From UBA5078 sp051252515 (GTDB taxonomy: Bacteria > Pseudomonadota > Gammaproteobacteria > Pseudomonadales > Pseudohongiellaceae), in NCBI GenBank assembly GCA_051252515.1, contig JBPOFS010000001.1:434001-498000 (forward strand): 64,000 bases of DNA, given 5' to 3'. The notes under the pieces were generated by a model, which did no database searches, was not told the origin of the DNA, and saw nothing but the letters and a program-made list of their open reading frames with translations. Numbering within the stretch: the stretch's first letter is position 1; each line of letters opens with the position of its first letter. Below are positions 27,312 to 36,354 of this stretch, in pieces. Position numbers and translations under genes: made by a program.

Positions 27312-29600
27312 ATGCGTTCTCTCAAACTAGTCCCTGCAGTGGCAGCCTTAATGCTTAGCAGCATATTTGCCTCGTTCTCAATGGCAGCGGACAGCCCAGC
27401 AGCAAACATTAGTATTCCTCAAATTAGTCAGGAACCCACTCTTCGCGATTTCGTTGGTATGACACCGGCGACAGCGCTAGCAAGACAGATGACTAAGATT
27501 GATGGTCTCGTTCAACGCGAGCCAATCAACGGCGCCGCTGCGACACAGAAAACGGAAGTCTATATCGGCTACGACCAAACCAATCTCTACGCTGTGTTTT
27601 TGGCCTTTGACTCAAACCCCTCGCTAATTCGTTCTAACTTAGCCTCGCGTGAAAACATCGATGGCGATGACAGCGTTGAGATCACCTTAGACACCTTCAA
27701 CGATCAACGCACGGCTTACACCTTCCGCGTGACGCCAATGGGTATGCAATGGGATGCCCGCTGGACCGAAGGCTTCTCCAACCGTGCCGGTTTCGACACT
27801 ACTTGGGAGGCTGTGTGGGATAGCGAAGGCGAGCGCACGGACCAAGGTTATATGGTTAGCATCGCTGTGCCATTGCGTGGCTTGCGCTTCCCTGCCAATG
27901 ACGAGCAACTATGGCGAGTGCAGGTTGGGCGTCAGATTCCACGCTTGAGCGAAGAAAGCTTTTGGCCACCTTATTCAATCGAAGTGGACGGCCGCTTGAA
28001 CCAAACGGCATTGCTATCAGGCATTCGCAATGTATCGCCTGGCAACAACACACAAATCACACCGTTTATCTTTGCACGTCACGTTGACGCCTTAGACAAC
28101 CGCGCAGTGGGTGGCCCAAAATTTCAGAGCGACTCTGAATATGATGTAGGCCTTGATGCCAAATTTGTGTTCAATGATTCATGGGTACTCGACCTCACAC
28201 TCAATCCAGATTTTTCTCAGGTGGAATCTGACGAGCCACAGGTCACGGTCAACGAGCGTTTCGAAGTACAGTACCCAGAACGTCGCCCGTTCTTCGTAGA
28301 GAATGCTGACTTCTTTGCGACCGACTCTATCTTGCTATTCACCCGTCGCATCATCGATCCAGAAGGCGGTTTGCGCTTTACTGGACGAAGTGGTCCTTGG
28401 GGCGTCGGCACGATGCTGATGAACGACGAGGCGCCAGGACTGAACCGCAACGCTACCGACCCATTACAGGGTGAGAAAGCGACAATCGGTGTGCTGCGCG
28501 TGTTCCGCGATATCGCAGGTCAGGACCGCGTGGGCTTTACATTGACCGATCGCGAGCTAGCCGACGGTTACAACCTGGTAGGCAGTGTCGATGGCAAGTT
28601 CCGCATCAACCAAAACTGGGTTACTAATCTCGAGTACATCACTACAGAAACCGAACCTACATTTGGCGGTCGCACCATTAATGGTGATCAACGCAATATT
28701 CGTGTCGACCGCGTGGGCCGCACATTCAATACCCATTTACACATCGTGGATACCGATGCCGATTTCCGTACGCAACTCGGCTTTCAAAACCGCTACTTCA
28801 AATCTGACATCTCTGGTGTGCATTGGCGTAGTAGTTTGAACTATTACCCAGAGAATTCTGCTATCACAAGCTGGAGCCCAGTCTTGATGGCCGTTTATCA
28901 GGATGACCAAGAAGGCGTGAAGGTGTATTCCGAACTCTCTCCTTCGCTGACATGGAACTTTGCCACTAGCGACATCACGATCGGCGCATCCGACGTGACC
29001 GAAGTATTGCGCCCGCAAGACTTCAACGGTTTGATGCAAACAACACCATACAACTATGGCAACGTGAGCATCGGCTACAACAACAACGTCCTTAGCTCGC
29101 TCACTCTTGATGCCAGCTATCGTCAAGGCGATGCCTTGAACTTAGTGCCAAAGGCCGGCTTCCTGCCGTCGGTGGCCGATACTAGCCGTATTGATGTAAG
29201 CCTACTGTGGCGCCCCATCGAACGCCTACGCATCGACAACTCTTTTGTGCGCACTGATCTAGAAAGTAAGCGTGGCGGCAAAGTGTTTACGAACGACATC
29301 TTGCGCAGCAGCTGGAACTATCAGTTCACTCGCGAAATGTCATTGCGCTTTATTGCGCAATACGAAGACACAGAAGCTGGCCCTAATACGCGTCTTGTCG
29401 ACGATAAGAATATGAACTTCGATATCTTATTACGCTATGTGCTTAACCCATGGTCTGCGCTATACGTAGGCTATAACACCAATCAGAGCAATTTCGACAT
29501 CATCGAAACTGAAGGCATTCGCGAAGTCGTCAATACTGACGAACTCAAGCGTGATGGCAGCCAGTTCTTTGTGAAGTTCTCGTATATGTTCCAACGCTAG
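27312..29600 (+). CDS. DUF5916/CBM9-like outer-membrane protein
   Basis: 762 residues with a signal peptide (MRSLKLVPAVAALML to FSMAA), an N-terminal beta-sandwich like carbohydrate-binding family 9 (KTEVYIGYDQTNLYAVFLAF, DGDDSVEITLDTF), the family block NPDFSQVESDEPQVTVNERF and ERRPFFVENADFF, and a C-terminal part rich in alternating aromatic/polar strands that ends VKFSYMFQR, as in an outer-membrane barrel. A paralogue is cut by the left window edge. Members are often found near peptidases or TonB systems; their ligand is unknown. GGAG lies 8 nt before the ATG and paired terminators follow the gene. Confidence 0.8.
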   Translation: MRSLKLVPAVAALMLSSIFASFSMAADSPAANISIPQISQEPTLRDFVGMTPATALARQMTKIDGLVQREPINGAAATQKTEVYIGYDQTNLYAVFLAFDSNPSLIRSNLASRENIDGDDSVEITLDTFNDQRTAYTFRVTPMGMQWDARWTEGFSNRAGFDTTWEAVWDSEGERTDQGYMVSIAVPLRGLRFPANDEQLWRVQVGRQIPRLSEESFWPPYSIEVDGRLNQTALLSGIRNVSPGNNTQITPFIFARHVDALDNRAVGGPKFQSDSEYDVGLDAKFVFNDSWVLDLTLNPDFSQVESDEPQVTVNERFEVQYPERRPFFVENADFFATDSILLFTRRIIDPEGGLRFTGRSGPWGVGTMLMNDEAPGLNRNATDPLQGEKATIGVLRVFRDIAGQDRVGFTLTDRELADGYNLVGSVDGKFRINQNWVTNLEYITTETEPTFGGRTINGDQRNIRVDRVGRTFNTHLHIVDTDADFRTQLGFQNRYFKSDISGVHWRSSLNYYPENSAITSWSPVLMAVYQDDQEGVKVYSELSPSLTWNFATSDITIGASDVTEVLRPQDFNGLMQTTPYNYGNVSIGYNNNVLSSLTLDASYRQGDALNLVPKAGFLPSVADTSRIDVSLLWRPIERLRIDNSFVRTDLESKRGGKVFTNDILRSSWNYQFTREMSLRFIAQYEDTEAGPNTRLVDDKNMNFDILLRYVLNPWSALYVGYNTNQSNFDIIETEGIREVVNTDELKRDGSQFFVKFSYMFQR

Positions 29601-29608
29601 TACAAAAA

Positions 29609-29645
29609 AAAGCGGTGCCCCTTATTCACTAAAGGGGCACCGCTT
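29609..29645 (-). terminator. Intrinsic terminator, stronger for leftward transcription
   Basis: A perfect 15-bp stem (29609-29623 with 29632-29645) and an 8-nt loop. On the minus strand it is followed by eight U residues (A run at 29604-29611 on plus), so it suits leftward transcripts from the molybdenum hydroxylase genes; on the plus strand the tail is the weaker GTTGTT. Confidence 0.8.
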
Positions 29646-29656
29646 TGTTGTTAATC

Positions 29657-29702
29657 AAAAGGCAAGCCGCGTGTTATTCACAACACCGCTTGCCTTTTTT
29701 TA
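29657..29702 (+). terminator. Intrinsic terminator of the DUF5916 gene
   Basis: AAAAGGCAAGC (29657-29667) pairs with GCTTGCCTTTT (29688-29698), with an inner GTGTT/AACAC stem, and runs into seven T residues on the plus strand. Its T tract overlaps the stop codon of the convergent iorB-like gene at 29700. Confidence 0.8.
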
Positions 29703-31865
29703 TGCCAGTTTTAAAGGCAAACGGTTGAACGTTTTACCTGTTGCTGCCGTTAACGCATTCGCCACTGCAGGAGCAATTGGCGGAGTGCCCGGCTCACCGA
29801 CGCCGCTAGGGGCGTTGGTAGATGCCAGAATATGCACTTCTACCTCAGGCATACTGTTCATGCGTAGCACACGGTAGTTATGGAAATTAGTTTGATCTAC
29901 TTTCCCGTCCGTTAAGGTCAACTCATCTTCGAGCGCCGCCGACAAACCGTAAGCAATGCCCCCTTCTACTTGTGCGCGCACAATGTCTGGATTCACTGCC
30001 ACGCCACAATCAATTGCAGCGACGACACGTTCCACTTTGAAACGGTCTCCATTGACAGAGACGTCGACAATTTCAGCTACAGTAGAACCAAAGGATGAAT
30101 GTACGGCTACGCCGCGGCCCCAACCTTCGGGAAGCTCTTTCGTGCCCCACTGCGCTTTTTCGGCTGCCAGTTTCAGTACCGCCGTCTCACGAGGATTGTT
30201 TTTCAACAATGCCAAGCGATAGGCCACTGGATCTTGCCCTGCTTGTCGAGCCAAGGAATCGATGAACACTTCCTTACTGAAAGCGGTGTGCGTATTACCC
30301 ACCGAGCGCCACCACTGTACAGGGATGCCTGTTTCAGTTGTGTGCAACTCTACTTGACGCTGCTCTACATGGTAAGGCAGCTCAACCAAGCCTTCTAGCG
30401 AGGTTAAATCAATGCCGCCCACGATAGTCTCTTCCATGAACGTCCCCTTCATGATCGACTGACCTGCAACGCGTACTTGCATAGCCGTAGGCAATCCATC
30501 GCTGCCTAACGCGGCTGAAAGTTTGTGCACATACGCAGGACGGTAGTAGCCCCCTTGCATATCGTCTTCACGGGACCATACCAATTTCACTGGCACGCCC
30601 TGCACAGCCATCGCTATACGTGCCGCTTCTAACACGTAGTCTGACTGGGGGTTAGCGCGACGACCAAAACCGCCTCCAGCGAATACTGTATTGATGACAA
30701 CGTCACTAGTTTGTCCGCCAATCAAAGTGGCAACAACCGCCTGATCGCCAGTAGGACTTTGACAGCCATACCAAAGCTCTGCCTTGTTACCCGTTACTTG
30801 TGCAACACAGTTCACCGGTTCCATTTGCGCATGGGCGAGATAGGGAAACTCAAACACTGTTTCAGTCACATTGCTCGCGGACGCCAATGTGGCGCTAGCA
30901 TCGCCTTCGGACTCGGCCACTACACCAGGGGTTTCCACCAAGGCGCGGTATTCTTGCAGGATCTGTGCGCTGCCACGTTTTTCAGCTTGGGCTTCATCCC
31001 ATTCGACAACCAAAGCATTGCGGCCTTTAGTGGCAGTCCAATAATCTTTGGCGACTACTGCGACACCTGTTTCGATAGCAAACACCTGTTCAACACCAGC
31101 AATGGCCAATGCCGCACTGCCGTCAAAGGACTTTACCTTGGCACCGAAACGAGGAGGATGCGCCACTACTGCCGTCAACATGCCCGGCAACTTGATATCT
31201 TGCGTGTAGATCGCTGTTCCGTCTTGCTTGCCGCTATCTTTGCGAGCCACGCTTTCTTTGCCGATGAATTTAAAATCTTCCGGTGCTTTTAGTGTTAAAG
31301 ACTCTACTGCAGGCGCGCTCAATGCTGATGCCGCGATAGCAAGCTCACCGAAAGTTGCCTTGTGGTTGCCATGACTAAGTTCGCCATTGCTCACAATAAT
31401 CTCCGAGGCCGGTACGCTCCATTGCTGCGCTGCCGCGGTCACTAACATTGCACGTGCTGCCGCACCGGCTTGGCGCATCTGCATATAGCTATTGGCCATA
31501 CCCGTGCTACCACCAGTGCCTTGCATGCCCATAAAGAGATTGGCATATTTTTCAACATCGGCAGGGGCGTGTTCACACACTACTTGCTGCCAATCTGCAT
31601 CCATCTCATCGGCGACGCATGTGGCCAATCCAGTGTAGATGCCTTGGCCCATCTCCAAATGCTTGATCAATACTCTGACCTGATTGTCCGGAGAAATACT
31701 AACGAAGGCATTAAACTCTAAATTCGAATCCACAGCGCCTTGTGCCTGTGCTTGACCAAGGTTCACACCCAGCATCAAACCTGCACTTGTACCCGCAGCT
31801 ACTTTGAGAAAACCACGACGGCTGATAGAGCTTGTTTTCTTACTCTCAAATCGTTGGAAGTTCAT
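29700..31865 (-). CDS. Molybdopterin-binding subunit of an IorB-type aldehyde/isoquinoline oxidoreductase
   Basis: Large subunit of a xanthine-oxidase-family molybdenum hydroxylase, 721 residues. A twin-arginine signal (SRRGFLKVAAGTSAG, about residues 17-31) predicts export of the folded enzyme to the periplasm. Typical segments: HLEMGQGIYTGLATCVADEM, ANSYMQMRQAGAAARAMLV, VFAGGGFGRRANPQSDYVLE, WSREDDMQGGYYRPA, WRSVGNTHTAFSKEVFIDSL, and the C-terminal GVGEPGTPPIAPAVANAL containing the catalytic Glu of the family. GGGAGGG precedes the ATG. It overlaps the 2Fe-2S subunit gene by one base (TAATG). No cytochrome c subunit gene is adjacent, although many IorAB sets have one. Substrate unknown. Confidence 0.9.
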   Translation of the reverse strand: MNFQRFESKKTSSISRRGFLKVAAGTSAGLMLGVNLGQAQAQGAVDSNLEFNAFVSISPDNQVRVLIKHLEMGQGIYTGLATCVADEMDADWQQVVCEHAPADVEKYANLFMGMQGTGGSTGMANSYMQMRQAGAAARAMLVTAAAQQWSVPASEIIVSNGELSHGNHKATFGELAIAASALSAPAVESLTLKAPEDFKFIGKESVARKDSGKQDGTAIYTQDIKLPGMLTAVVAHPPRFGAKVKSFDGSAALAIAGVEQVFAIETGVAVVAKDYWTATKGRNALVVEWDEAQAEKRGSAQILQEYRALVETPGVVAESEGDASATLASASNVTETVFEFPYLAHAQMEPVNCVAQVTGNKAELWYGCQSPTGDQAVVATLIGGQTSDVVINTVFAGGGFGRRANPQSDYVLEAARIAMAVQGVPVKLVWSREDDMQGGYYRPAYVHKLSAALGSDGLPTAMQVRVAGQSIMKGTFMEETIVGGIDLTSLEGLVELPYHVEQRQVELHTTETGIPVQWWRSVGNTHTAFSKEVFIDSLARQAGQDPVAYRLALLKNNPRETAVLKLAAEKAQWGTKELPEGWGRGVAVHSSFGSTVAEIVDVSVNGDRFKVERVVAAIDCGVAVNPDIVRAQVEGGIAYGLSAALEDELTLTDGKVDQTNFHNYRVLRMNSMPEVEVHILASTNAPSGVGEPGTPPIAPAVANALTAATGKTFNRLPLKLA

Positions 31866-32341
31866 TAGGCAGTCCCTCCCACATTCTTCATATCTTTAGC
31901 CGCCATCTTGATGCCCGCTTTGATGCGCGAGTAAGTGCCACAGCGGCAGAGGTTGCCGGACATGGCCGCGTCGATATCGGCATCGCTTGGGTCTGCATTC
32001 TGAGTCAATAACGCCGAAGCCGACATCACTTGGCCAGACTGGCAATACCCGCACTGAGGCACTTGCAGTGACACCCATGCTTGCTGCACAGCGCGACTCT
32101 CATCGCTGTCCAGCCCCTCAATAGTCGTGATGTTTTTACCTTGCGCTGCCTCGACAGTGAGCACGCACGTGCGCATTGCTACGCCGTCCACATGCATGGT
32201 GCACGCACCGCACTGTGCGACGCCGCAGCCAAATTTTGTGCCGGTGTAATTAAGATGATCACGTACAAACCACAATAGCGGCATGTCGCCATCGACATCC
32301 ACTTCATGAGTGCTGCCGTTGATTGTTAATGAATAAGCCAT
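31865..32341 (-). CDS. 2Fe-2S subunit of an IorA-type molybdenum hydroxylase
   Basis: Electron-transfer subunit, 158 residues. An N-terminal plant-type ferredoxin domain has cysteines in GTKFGCGVAQCGACTMHVDG and MRTCVLTVEAA. A C-terminal helical domain binds the second cluster through GYCQSGQVMSA and LCRCGTYSRI. GGAGG lies 5 nt before the ATG. It has no signal peptide of its own and would be carried out by the Tat signal of its partner, whose gene overlaps its stop. Confidence 0.92.
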   Translation of the reverse strand: MAYSLTINGSTHEVDVDGDMPLLWFVRDHLNYTGTKFGCGVAQCGACTMHVDGVAMRTCVLTVEAAQGKNITTIEGLDSDESRAVQQAWVSLQVPQCGYCQSGQVMSASALLTQNADPSDADIDAAMSGNLCRCGTYSRIKAGIKMAAKDMKNVGGTA

Positions 32342-32606
32342 AAATCCTCCGGTTGAGTGGGACGCCCCTGATTAAGAGTTTCGTTTTGCTTATTATTCTT
32401 GGTTTCGAGTATTTGCGTCGCAGTAGTAATTCTGTTGCTAGGGTACGTTGAAAACACCTAGCCGGACTATTCTACAGGAGTATTTCTCGAGCGTTCGCTT
32501 TTTCGAGAAGCCTCACTGAGTTTATGACTAGCACTGACAAGGTTCTAGTGTCAGAATTTGCCCCATCACCCTTCCATTCGAACCCTAGCACCTTGGAGTT
32601 TACGCT

Positions 32607-34466
32607 TTGACGGACTACCTCCTTCTTATCTTCATCTTCCTTTTTGCTGGCGTTATCGCAGTTCCAATCGCGTCACACTTCAAACTTGGCTCTGTGCTGG
32701 GCTATTTGTTAGCGGGCATCGCCATCAGCCCTCTATTGACGCTGTTTAACGTCGATGTGATCTCCTTGCAGCATATCGCCGAATTCGGCGTCGTGATGAT
32801 GCTCTTCTTGGTAGGGCTGGAGCTGGAGCCGCGTATGTTGTGGCAGATGCGCATGCGCCTGCTAGGGCTAGGAGGGCTGCAGGTATTGCTCTCGGCACTG
32901 CTAGTGATGGGCATCGCCATGGCCCTTGGACAGTCGTGGTCCGTCGCGCTGGCGATCGGCTTAGTGTTATCGCTTTCATCTACTGCCATCGTCCTGCAAA
33001 GCCTCAACGAGAAAGGCCTAATGCAGTCTGACGGCGGCAAGGGCGCATTCTCTGTACTACTGTTCCAAGATATCGCCGTCATCCCAATGCTCGCTCTGCT
33101 TCCATTGCTTGCGATCTCCGTAGCACAACCCGAAGCCATCGTGCATGACGCCGATACAGCGCACGCCGCCAGCATGAGTCTGGTAGACGGCCTGAACAGT
33201 TGGCAGACCGCACTGGTGACTCTAGGCGCGATTGCCGCGATCATCGTTGCGGGAGAACGCTTAACCGGCCCACTCTTTCGCTTCATTGCCATAGCGCGAC
33301 TAAGAGAGCTGTTCACCGCCAGCGCCTTAATGATTGTTGTCAGCATTTCCTTACTAATGTCTTTGGTCGGTTTATCCCCAGCCCTTGGCGCTTTCATAGC
33401 AGGGGTTGTGCTCGCCACTAGCGAGTACCGTCATGAGTTAGAGTCGGACATCGGCCCTTTCAAAGGCTTGTTGCTTGGCTTGTTTTTTATGACTGTCGGG
33501 GCCGGCATCAACTTCGCCTTATTATCAGACAATTTCGTCACTATCGTTGGCTTGAGTATTGGGCTGATCGCGCTGAAGGCTCTCGTGCTATTAGTAGTAG
33601 GCCGACTCTTTAAGCTGCGCGGTGCCAATCTGTGGCTCGTCGCCCTTAGCCTGGCACAAGCCGGTGAGTTCGGGTTTGTGCTGTTGTCGTTCACGGTAGG
33701 CATCAACGTCATCCCTGCCGACACTGCCGATCAATTGCTGTTAATCGTGGCGCTTTCGATGCTACTCACTCCACTACTATTCATTATTTACGAGCGAGTG
33801 ATTGCACCACGGTATGAACTTGCCAATGATCGTGATGCCGATGAAATCGATGAGAAATGCAAAGTGATTATAGCCGGGCATGGCCGTGTCGGCGGCATCG
33901 TGAATCGCATGCTGCGTGGCGCAGGGTTCTCCACCACCGTTATCGATTTCAGTTCATCGAACTTAGAAATGCTGCGCGCTTACAATATCAAGGTGTACTA
34001 CGGCGACGCCACGCGCCCCGATCTGCTGCACGCGGCAGGGATCGACGAAGCGTCCATTTTAGTCATCGCCATTGACGGCAAAGAGGCGATCACCGAACTC
34101 GCTCGCTATGTCGTGGCCACGCACCCCCATGTACACGTTGTGGCACGCGCGGTTGATCGGCACCATGTTTATGACCTGTGGGCAGTAGGTTGCCGCGATA
34201 TTATTCGCGAGACCTTTGACAGTTCATTGCGTACCGCGCGCTCAACCCTGCTCGCTTTAGGACTTAGCCCTGAGGAAGCCATGAAGGTGTCCACTAATTT
34301 TGAAACGATCGATCGTCGCTACATGCGTGAGATGGCAGACCTTTACAAGCCCGATGTGCCAAGCCACCAAAACCAAGCTTATGTGAAGAAGGTGCTGGAG
34401 CTCAACGAAGAATGGGGGCGTCAATTGCAGGCTGAAATCACAGAGCCTGAAAAAGACGCCGAGTAG
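32607..34466 (+). CDS. Kef-type cation:proton antiporter with TrkA-N domain
   Basis: Inner-membrane CPA2-family protein of 619 residues. About 12 hydrophobic segments (residues 1-395) include FAGVIAVPIASHFKLGSVLG, LVGLELEPRMLWQMR, LFQDIAVIPMLALLP and SLAQAGEFGFVLLSF. The cytosolic Rossmann domain has VIIAGHGRVGGIVNRMLRG and TTVIDFSSSN, followed by a helical tail. The layout is that of KefB/KefC, but no ancillary KefF/KefG oxidoreductase gene is adjacent, so glutathione gating is unproven. Start TTG at 32607 with GGAG about 9 nt upstream; no better start exists before MTDYLL. Confidence 0.87.
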   Translation: MTDYLLLIFIFLFAGVIAVPIASHFKLGSVLGYLLAGIAISPLLTLFNVDVISLQHIAEFGVVMMLFLVGLELEPRMLWQMRMRLLGLGGLQVLLSALLVMGIAMALGQSWSVALAIGLVLSLSSTAIVLQSLNEKGLMQSDGGKGAFSVLLFQDIAVIPMLALLPLLAISVAQPEAIVHDADTAHAASMSLVDGLNSWQTALVTLGAIAAIIVAGERLTGPLFRFIAIARLRELFTASALMIVVSISLLMSLVGLSPALGAFIAGVVLATSEYRHELESDIGPFKGLLLGLFFMTVGAGINFALLSDNFVTIVGLSIGLIALKALVLLVVGRLFKLRGANLWLVALSLAQAGEFGFVLLSFTVGINVIPADTADQLLLIVALSMLLTPLLFIIYERVIAPRYELANDRDADEIDEKCKVIIAGHGRVGGIVNRMLRGAGFSTTVIDFSSSNLEMLRAYNIKVYYGDATRPDLLHAAGIDEASILVIAIDGKEAITELARYVVATHPHVHVVARAVDRHHVYDLWAVGCRDIIRETFDSSLRTARSTLLALGLSPEEAMKVSTNFETIDRRYMREMADLYKPDVPSHQNQAYVKKVLELNEEWGRQLQAEITEPEKDAE

Positions 34467-34467
34467 A

Positions 34468-35583
34468 TTAGGCTAGCGCCGCCTGCGCAGACACATGCTC
34501 ATAGTCCAAGGCTGATGCCACATTCGGCTCGGTGACTTTGCCCTGATGTATGTTCAGGCCGTTGCAAAGATGTGGGTCAGCGGCCATTGCGCCTTGCAAA
34601 CCTTTGTCGGCCAATGCAGCCACAAAAGGTAAGGTCGCATTTGCTAAAGCGACCGTTGAGGTGCGAGCCACCGCCCCAGGCATATTCGCCACACAATAGT
34701 GGATAATACGGTCCACGATGAAGGTCGGGGAATCATGGCTTGTTGCCCGGCTAGTTTCAAAACAACCCCCCTGATCGATTGCCACATCCACCATCACAGA
34801 GCCAGGTCGCATTCCTTTGAGCATTGCTCGACTCACAAGCTTCGGTGCCGTAGCCCCAGGGATCAACACGGCACCGATCACTAAGTCTGCGCTTTGCAAA
34901 TGATGCTCGATCACCGCCTCCGTCGAATATTGCGTCACGATTTTTGGTCCATATAATTCATCGAGCTGCCGCAAGCGCCGCAATGATCGATCCACAATAG
35001 TGACCTGTGCTCCCATCCCCACAGCCACCTGCGCCGCATTGGAACCCACAACGCCGCCACCGATGATTAGTACATTGGCAGGCGCCACACCGGGCACGCC
35101 GCCCAATAAGACTCCACTGCCGCCACGCACGCTCTCTAACCAATACGCGCCCTCTTGCACCGCCATACGCCCCGCCACCTCGCTCATAGGCGTTAACAAG
35201 GGCAAAGCATGGAAGTCATCGGTTACCGTTTCAAATGCCACGCACGAAGCGCCTGAGGCCAACAAGGCTTTGGTTTGCTCTGGGTCCGGCGCTAAATGAA
35301 GATAAGCGAACAAGATCTGCCCCGGACGCAGCATCTTAATTTCATCGGACTGGGGCTCCTTCACCTTCACGATAAGCTGTGCTCGTGCAAACAGCTCCGA
35401 TGCCTCCTCCACCATTTGCGCACCGGCCTGCTCAAAATCCGCATCGCTAAACCCAGCATGATCCCCCGCCCCCTTCTGTATCAACACCTCATGCTTATGC
35501 GCGCACAACTCCTGCACTCCAGCAGGGGTCAGTGCCACGCGGTACTCATGGTTTTTAATTTCCTTTGGAACTCCGATTAGCAT
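34468..35583 (-). CDS. ald: Alanine dehydrogenase
   Basis: NAD-dependent oxidative deamination of L-alanine to pyruvate and ammonia. 371 residues from the ATG at 35583: MLIGVPKEIKNHEYRVALTP with the substrate Arg, HKHEVLIQKGAGDHAGF, VKVKEPQ with the conserved Lys, FAYLHLAPD with the catalytic His, the NAD-binding VLIIGGGVVGSNAAQVAVGM, and VDVAIDQGGCFETS. Full length for the family. No Lrp/AsnC regulator gene is adjacent, though one often accompanies ald. The stop is one base from that of the convergent antiporter. Confidence 0.96.
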   Translation of the reverse strand: MLIGVPKEIKNHEYRVALTPAGVQELCAHKHEVLIQKGAGDHAGFSDADFEQAGAQMVEEASELFARAQLIVKVKEPQSDEIKMLRPGQILFAYLHLAPDPEQTKALLASGASCVAFETVTDDFHALPLLTPMSEVAGRMAVQEGAYWLESVRGGSGVLLGGVPGVAPANVLIIGGGVVGSNAAQVAVGMGAQVTIVDRSLRRLRQLDELYGPKIVTQYSTEAVIEHHLQSADLVIGAVLIPGATAPKLVSRAMLKGMRPGSVMVDVAIDQGGCFETSRATSHDSPTFIVDRIIHYCVANMPGAVARTSTVALANATLPFVAALADKGLQGAMAADPHLCNGLNIHQGKVTEPNVASALDYEHVSAQAALA

Positions 35584-35812
35584 ATTGGCGACCCTTTCAA
35601 TGGTGATCTCATAGATACCCCCCATCTTATGCCTATGTTCACAAAGGAGAAAGAAGACTCCAATTTGAACAGTTAACGGAATTTAGGCACACAAAGACCC
35701 AAAAATAGACGAATTACTGCAATTTGGCAGAAATAATGGTTAGTTTAGATAATTAGCGGAATCTAGATGATTAAGAGTTGGCGCGGCTCTAGCGCATTGC
35801 GCGCCATCGCTT

Positions 35813-35818
35813 TATAAT
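35813..35818 (+). promoter_or_regulatory. -10 box of the tRNA promoter with GC-rich discriminator
   Basis: Perfect TATAAT ending 25 bases before the tRNA 5' end. The following ACGCGACCCC is a GC-rich discriminator as in stringently controlled stable-RNA promoters. No good -35 hexamer stands 16-18 bp upstream, so activation or an imperfect -35 is implied. Confidence 0.65.
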
Positions 35819-35843
35819 ACGCGACCCCTATGGGGCAGCTGCA

Positions 35844-35920
35844 GGGCCTATAACTCAGTTGGTTAGAGTAGCGGACTCATAATCCGTTTGTCCCAGGTTC
35901 GAGTCCTGGTGGGCCCACCA
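35844..35920 (+). tRNA. tRNA with CAU anticodon (Ile2 or elongator Met)
   Basis: 77 nt with a complete cloverleaf: acceptor stem GGGCCTA (35844-35850) with TGGGCCC (35910-35916), D loop AGTTGGTTA, anticodon loop CTCATAA (anticodon CAT), T arm CCAGG-TTCGAGT-CCTGG, A73 and an encoded CCA. It is not an initiator because position 1-72 is G-C. Sequence alone does not decide between tRNA-Ile2 (with lysidine, via TilS) and elongator tRNA-Met. Tandem repeats that carry copies of its 3' end follow directly. Confidence 0.93.
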
Positions 35921-36188
35921 CTTTCTTCGCTTTGCTCAGTCGCGCTAGTCCTCACCGGACTATCCCAGCCAAAAATCACAGATTTTTGTCGTTACACGAC
36001 GCGCAAAGCTACCGCTTTGCAAAATACGCTTGTTTCACCCTAGTGGGCCCACCACTTCCTTCGCTTTGCTCAGTCGCGCTAGTCCTCACCGGACTATCCC
36101 AGCCAAAAATCATAGATTTTTGTCGTTACACGACGCGCAAAGCCACCGCTTTGCAAAATACGCTTGTTTCACCCTAGTGTGCCCACCA
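35905..36188 (+). repeat. 134-bp tandem repeat downstream of the tRNA, each unit ending with a copy of the tRNA 3' end
   Basis: Two full units with period exactly 134 (GGGCCCACCA at 35911, 36045 and, changed to GTGCCCACCA, at 36179). The 16 bases of the tRNA 3' end (35905-35920) recur with one mismatch at 36039-36054. Inside each unit lie hairpins: TAGTCC/GGACTA (35946-35962), AAAAATC/GATTTTT (35971-35987), GTCG/CGAC (35988-36000) and GCAAAGC/GCTTTGC (36003-36020). Between the two internal units only three bases differ (35924, 35979, 36010), two of them in hairpin loops and none in stems. After the third boundary a degenerate CTTCTCTTGCTCA trails off. The open frames across the array are unlikely to be coding. 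From 36189 to 36354 I see only the start region of the TPR gene. Confidence 0.88.
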
Positions 36189-36354
36189 CTTCTCTTGCTC
36201 ATAGCAATAACTTTAATACATGACTTTGTAGATCCCATGTTCGGAATTTGCCAGATCAAGCGTTAACTAGTCAGTATCTGCAGGTATAGAAAATAGAGCG
36301 CGATGGAGATATATTGTAGCTAAATAAATCATACATCACCGATAGGAGGGCATC

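Noticed and set aside
30711..31292. 193-residue open frame opposite the molybdopterin subunit gene
   Set aside because: Antisense to a well-conserved enzyme; no homology recognised.
35584..35843. Possible Lrp or riboswitch control upstream of ald
   Set aside because: A few AT-rich near-repeats occur but no recognisable riboswitch fold or clear Lrp-type site could be defended by eye.
35932..36266. Two overlapping open frames across the tRNA-linked repeats, predicting repeated peptides
   Set aside because: The 134-bp period is not a multiple of three, the frames have no ribosome-binding site, and the repeat is better explained by RNA hairpins and the copied tRNA end.
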